Below the pieces are notes generated by a model. The model ran no database searches. It was not told the origin of the DNA and worked only from the letters and a program-made list of their open reading frames with translations. A program made the position numbers and the translations under genes. From Actinoallomurus sp045806665 (GTDB lineage: Bacteria > Actinomycetota > Actinomycetes > Streptosporangiales > Streptosporangiaceae), in NCBI GenBank assembly GCA_045806665.1, contig JBJMIW010000111.1, forward strand, positions 1 through 16,277: 16,277 nucleotides of DNA. Reading direction: 5' to 3'. This document shows positions 13,517-16,277 of the stretch, in pieces. Every line of letters begins with the position of its first letter. The stretch's first letter is position 1.

Positions 13517-15307
13517 CTACTTCTTGGCCAGCCAGACCATGCTGTAGTCGTAGGTCTGGAAGGAGGGCAGGAACAGCGTGTTGCGGATCCGCGCCGACTG
13601 GTAGGTCGAGTACTTCTGCGTGATCAGCGGGACGATGGCGGCGTCCTGCATGACCAGCTTGTTGACCTCGGACCACGCCTGCTGCGCCTCGGCCTCGGTC
13701 TGCGCCTGGTTCGCCTTGTCGATCAGGGTGTTGACCTGGTCGTTGTTGTAACCGCCGTAGTCCGGGGAGTTCGGGCCGTACTGGCGGCCGTCGAACAGCG
13801 GCTGCAGGCCGGAACGGCCGTTGTTGCCGTACCAGTCGGGACCCCAGCCCGGAGCGGCGATGTCCCACTTACCGGCCTTGGCGTCCGGCGGGCTGACCAG
13901 CGTCGTGCCGTAGAAGTTGCCGTTGGTGTCCGGCGACATCTGGACGGTGATCCCGCAGGCCTGCAGGTTCGCCTGGATCGACTGCGCGTTGCGCGGGTGG
14001 TTGCTGTTCGTCCGGTACGGGAACTTCAGCGTGAGCCCATTCGGGTAGCCGGCCGCGGAGAGCATCTGCTTGCACTTGGCCGGGTCGCCCGAGTCGTTGT
14101 TGGTCGGGTACGGGTTGAAGTTCGCGTCGTAGCCGACATTGCCCGGGGCCACCGCGGAACGCACCGGCTGCGCCACGTTGACGCCACCGTAGTTCTTGGC
14201 GATCGCGACCTTGTCGATCGCGTACTCGATCGCCTGCCGCACCTCCTTCTTGCCCAGCGCGCCCTTGTTGTTGGGGCTCAGGGTGTTGAAGACGACGTAC
14301 GGGTTGACGCCCGGGTTGTCCTGCAGGCGGAACCGCTTGTCCTTGGCCTGCGCCAGACGCGGGATCGCGGACGTCGGCACCGGCTGGTCCCACGCGAGGT
14401 CCGCCGTGCCCTGCTCCAGCTGCTGCTGGACCTGGTCCGGGGAGTCCTGGCCGAGGTCGACCTCAATGCGGTCGACGTACGCCTTGCGCAGCTTGTCGGA
14501 GGCGGCGTCCCAGTTCGGGTTCCGGTCCAGAATGAACTTCTTGTCGCTGTACTGCGTCATCTGGTACGGGCCGTCGGAGACCGTGTGCTGCCGGAACTCC
14601 GGGCTGTCCGGGATGTAGTTGTCGTACTCCTTCGGCGCGGCCGACGCGAAGGACATGCCGATGATGTTCAGGAAGTCACCGGCCGGCTGCTTCAGCGTGA
14701 CGACCAGAGTCTTGTCGTCCTTGGCCGTGTAGCCGGAGACGTCGTGGCTCTCCTGGTAGTTCCCCATCGCGCTGGCGGACTTGGGGTCGACCTTGCCGTA
14801 GCCCTTGCAGAAGTCGGCCATGCCCACGATGAGGTCGGTGTAGTACGGCGCACCGGCGGGCTTCGCCGGGTTGCACGTCCGCTTCAGACCACGCACGAAG
14901 TCGGCCGCCGTCACCGGACGGGCCGGGTTCGTGTTCCACTTCAGACCGTCACGCAGCTTGATCGTGTAGGTCTTGCCGTCCGCGCTGATCCCGCCGTTCT
15001 CCTTGGCGGGGAGCTCCGCCGCGGCGTCCGGCACGTTCGGGATCGTGTCGTTGAAAGTGTTCGAGGCCTTGTTGGTGAAGAGCGTGAGCGCCCAGTTCCG
15101 GGAGAAGCCCTGGTTCACCGTGCTGTAGGCGCTCGCGGGGTCGATGTGGTCAGGCACCGAGGAGCCGGCGACCTTCAGCACGCCGCCCTTCTGGGGTGTC
15201 CCCCCATCGGAGTTGCCGTTCGACCCTCCGCCGCCGCATGCGGCGAGGGCGACGGCGAGCGTGCCGATGGCGGCCGCCGCCTTCAACCCCGTCTTCTCGA
15301 CTGACAT
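13517..15307 (-). CDS. Peptide ABC transporter substrate-binding lipoprotein (SBP family 5)
   Basis: Extracytoplasmic solute receptor of 596 residues for the downstream peptide importer. The signal sequence has K5 and K9, a hydrophobic Ala/Leu core, and the lipobox LAAC with lipid-carrying C24, then a Gly/Ser/Asn-rich linker (GGGGSNGNSDGG). Mature-domain features of family 5 are GGVLKVAG, DHIDPASAY, the ISADGKTYTIKLRDGLKW segment (the DGLTYTFTLRDGVKF-like signature), ADFVRGLKR, VSDGPYQMTQY, EVRQAIEYAIDK and GDPAKCKQMLSAAGYPNG. The length is normal to slightly long for the family. ATG at 15307-15305 has GGAGGG five bases upstream. It is the first gene of the operon, behind its own promoter, and precedes an intercistronic hairpin. 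The ligand cannot be deduced; peptides are most likely. Confidence 0.95.
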   Translation of the reverse strand: MSVEKTGLKAAAAIGTLAVALAACGGGGSNGNSDGGTPQKGGVLKVAGSSVPDHIDPASAYSTVNQGFSRNWALTLFTNKASNTFNDTIPNVPDAAAELPAKENGGISADGKTYTIKLRDGLKWNTNPARPVTAADFVRGLKRTCNPAKPAGAPYYTDLIVGMADFCKGYGKVDPKSASAMGNYQESHDVSGYTAKDDKTLVVTLKQPAGDFLNIIGMSFASAAPKEYDNYIPDSPEFRQHTVSDGPYQMTQYSDKKFILDRNPNWDAASDKLRKAYVDRIEVDLGQDSPDQVQQQLEQGTADLAWDQPVPTSAIPRLAQAKDKRFRLQDNPGVNPYVVFNTLSPNNKGALGKKEVRQAIEYAIDKVAIAKNYGGVNVAQPVRSAVAPGNVGYDANFNPYPTNNDSGDPAKCKQMLSAAGYPNGLTLKFPYRTNSNHPRNAQSIQANLQACGITVQMSPDTNGNFYGTTLVSPPDAKAGKWDIAAPGWGPDWYGNNGRSGLQPLFDGRQYGPNSPDYGGYNNDQVNTLIDKANQAQTEAEAQQAWSEVNKLVMQDAAIVPLITQKYSTYQSARIRNTLFLPSFQTYDYSMVWLAKK

Positions 15308-15321
15308 GAACGCCCTCCATC

Positions 15322-15335
15322 CGGCCGTACGGCCG
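15322..15335. promoter_or_regulatory. Perfect 14-bp palindrome next to the lipoprotein ribosome site
   Basis: CGGCCGTACGGCCG is fully self-complementary and lies three bases upstream of the GGAGGG ribosome site of the lipoprotein gene. It is inside the predicted transcript leader, so it could be a protein-binding operator downstream of the promoter or an RNA element affecting translation. Confidence 0.4.
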
Positions 15336-15435
15336 TGTTGCGCTAGCTGTGATGCATTTGTTGGCAGGCATGTCGGGTTCTCGACACGTCCTCGTGGGAG
15401 AACACCTGTGTGTCCTGGTCGCTGTCCAGCTCAGA

Positions 15436-15463
15436 ACGGTAAAGATTGGGACGAGTTACTCAA
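15436..15463 (-). promoter_or_regulatory. Candidate promoter of the peptide ABC operon
   Basis: On the minus strand TTGAGT (15463-15458) is followed after 16 bases by TACCGT (15441-15436). Both are good actinobacterial housekeeping hexamers at correct spacing. Transcription would start near 15429, leaving a leader of about 120 bases before the lipoprotein ATG. Confidence 0.5.
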
Positions 15464-15510
15464 CTGTGCAGGATGTGAGACAACCTCGTGATGAGGCACT
15501 CACTTGGTGT

Positions 15511-15534
15511 GATACGGGCACTGCGTCACGTATC
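15511..15534. promoter_or_regulatory. Inverted repeat upstream of the ABC promoter
   Basis: GATACG (15511-15516), twelve bases, CGTATC (15529-15534): perfect 6-bp arms with a centre-to-centre distance of 18 bases. It lies about 50-70 bases upstream of the -35 element, where an activator might bind. This is a pattern-only call. Confidence 0.3.
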
Positions 15535-15688
15535 TCCTGGACCGCCTGTGGGGGTCACCTTCCCGCCAATCTTGATCTCTTCCTCTTCCTCGCCGGCGGC
15601 GACCCGGCCGGCCCTGGGCGGGGGCCGTTGTCTCCACCTGCAGCCCGACCGCACGCCAGGGGCACCCCCAGCACGTGACCGAGCCGAC

Positions 15689-15712
15689 GTAACAGTATGT
15701 GCATACCGTAAC
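15689..15712. promoter_or_regulatory. Operator-like 24-bp imperfect palindrome downstream of ino1
   Basis: A core of GTATG, two bases, CATAC (15695-15706) extends to a 24-base dyad with only two mismatched pairs beyond the two-base centre. CGTAAC also occurs on both sides as a direct repeat (15688-15693, 15707-15712). The site is noticeably AT-richer than its surroundings, as many transcription factor sites are. It lies between the ino1 terminator and the ABC promoter; which gene it would control is unclear. Confidence 0.35.
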
Positions 15713-15746
15713 CGCGACGAAATCCGAGGCCGTCTCTGAGCAGGCG

Positions 15747-15790
15747 AAAAGGTGAGGGGCCCGTACGCCGCAACGCACGGACCCCTCACC
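15747..15790 (-). terminator. Intrinsic terminator of ino1
   Basis: On the minus strand a 9-bp stem formed by 15782-15790 and 15751-15759 (CCCCTCACC on the plus strand pairs with GGTGAGGGG) is extended inward by four more pairs after one mismatch. It is followed directly by TTTT (15750-15747). It begins 16 bases beyond the ino1 TAA. This is the only hairpin in the window with a proper U tract. Confidence 0.85.
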
Positions 15791-15806
15791 CGAGACCGGA
15801 AGTTCC

Positions 15807-16277
15807 TTACCGCTCCACGTCTCCGCGGATGAAGGACTCCACGGCCTCGCGGGCCTGATCGTCGCTGTACTGCACGGGCGGCGACTTCATGAAGTAGGAG
15901 CTCGCCGACAGGATCGGGCCGCCGATGCCGCGGTCCTTGGCGATCTTCGCGGCACGGACCGCGTCGATGATGACGCCCGCGGAGTTCGGGGAGTCCCAGA
16001 CCTCGAGCTTGTACTCCAGGTTCAGCGGGGTGTCACCGAAGGAGCGACCCTCCAGGCGGACGTACGCCCACTTGCGGTCGTCGAGCCACGGCACGTGGTC
16101 GGACGGGCCGATGTGCACGTCGGCCTTGGCCATCTCGTGCGGGATCTGCGAGGTCACCGACTGGGTCTTGGAGATCTTCTTGGACTGGAGGCGCTTGCGC
16201 TCCAGCATGTTCATGAAGTCCATGTTGCCGCCGAAGTTGAGCTGGTACGTCCGCAGCAGCTCGACCCCGCGGTCCTC
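15807..16277 (-). CDS. ino1: Inositol-3-phosphate synthase, C-terminal part (runs off the window)
   Basis: The last 156 codons of a roughly 360-residue NAD-dependent enzyme that converts glucose-6-phosphate to inositol-3-phosphate, the source of inositol for phosphatidylinositol and mycothiol in actinobacteria. Visible motifs are LNFGGNMDF, the active-site segment KKISKTQSVTSQIP, HIGPSDHVPWLDDRKWAYVRLEG, NLEYKLEVWDSPNSAGV and the C-terminal GGPILSASSYFMKSPP. An ATG at 16223 falls inside the NMDF motif and is not the start; the frame stays open to the window edge. The stop is TAA, followed by a strong intrinsic terminator. From memory the gene is often accompanied in Streptomyces by a PadR-type regulator upstream, which would lie outside the window. 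Confidence 0.95.
   Translation of the reverse strand, partial: EDRGVELLRTYQLNFGGNMDFMNMLERKRLQSKKISKTQSVTSQIPHEMAKADVHIGPSDHVPWLDDRKWAYVRLEGRSFGDTPLNLEYKLEVWDSPNSAGVIIDAVRAAKIAKDRGIGGPILSASSYFMKSPPVQYSDDQAREAVESFIRGDVER

Larger units (their letters stand above)
15308..15806. other. 499-base intergenic region between ino1 and the ABC operon
   Basis: No convincing gene is present. From right to left (minus-strand direction) it holds the ino1 terminator (15747-15790), a near-palindromic, less GC-rich site (15689-15712), a pyrimidine tract on the plus strand around 15574-15590, an inverted repeat GATACG/CGTATC (15511-15534), the candidate lipoprotein promoter (15436-15463), and a leader of about 120 bases containing a 14-bp palindrome. 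Short frames of 70-110 codons exist on both strands but resemble no family I know and overlap the control signals. Confidence 0.6.

Noticed and set aside
13313..15304. 663-codon plus-strand frame
   Set aside because: Antisense to the lipoprotein gene; Arg/Val/Leu-rich without motifs.
15500..15789. Overlapping 70-90 codon minus-strand frames in the ino1-ABC gap
   Set aside because: Three frames overlap each other and the terminator, with no ribosome site or recognisable family. One ends in an acidic EEEEEIKIGG stretch that comes from the purine tract.

Overview
The window is high-GC actinobacterial chromosome. GTG starts, leaderless-looking promoters, a twin-function inositol phosphate synthase and a NUDIX / DUF6049 / MurJ block diverging from a CCA-adding enzyme all point to Streptomycetales or Streptosporangiales. 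From memory of Streptomyces, this synteny lies on the origin-proximal arm near dnaA and the sigM-trx genes. The genus cannot be fixed from sequence alone. I see no insertion sequence, phage, CRISPR, rRNA or tRNA gene.

Layout, left to right. (1) 1-4323, minus strand: an operon NUDIX hydrolase -> DUF6049 secreted/membrane protein -> MurJ lipid II flippase, all translationally overlapping, probably continuing into a further gene whose GTG may lie at 13-15. (2) 4358-4888, minus: a YbaK/EbsC-type aminoacyl-tRNA deacylase-like protein, divergent from (3) cca, the tRNA nucleotidyltransferase (5002-6438, plus). A perfect dyad sits almost midway between the two divergent -10 boxes. (4) bioA (6584-7861, plus), preceded by a palindrome-rich, GAGCG-rich spacer that looks like a dispersed repeat. 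(5) An MFS exporter (7929-9221, minus), convergent with bioA. (6) A complete five-gene Opp/Dpp-type peptide ABC importer on the minus strand (15307 -> 9345): lipoprotein, two ATPases, two permeases. It has a leader promoter, an intercistronic hairpin after the lipoprotein gene, and tandem hairpins at its end. (7) The C-terminal 156 codons of inositol-3-phosphate synthase (minus, running off the right edge), closed by a clear intrinsic terminator.

The genes serve cell-wall precursor export (MurJ), tRNA 3'-end maturation and probably tRNA proofreading (Cca, YbaK-like), biotin synthesis, peptide uptake, and inositol supply for phosphatidylinositol and mycothiol. The coding content is mostly conventional. 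The more interesting material is regulatory: three GTG starts each a few bases after a TAnnnT box, the shared dyad between ybaK-like and cca, related CCGGCCGT palindromes at each non-coding junction of the ABC operon, and the repeat upstream of bioA. I did not find convincing evidence for an entirely new biological system.
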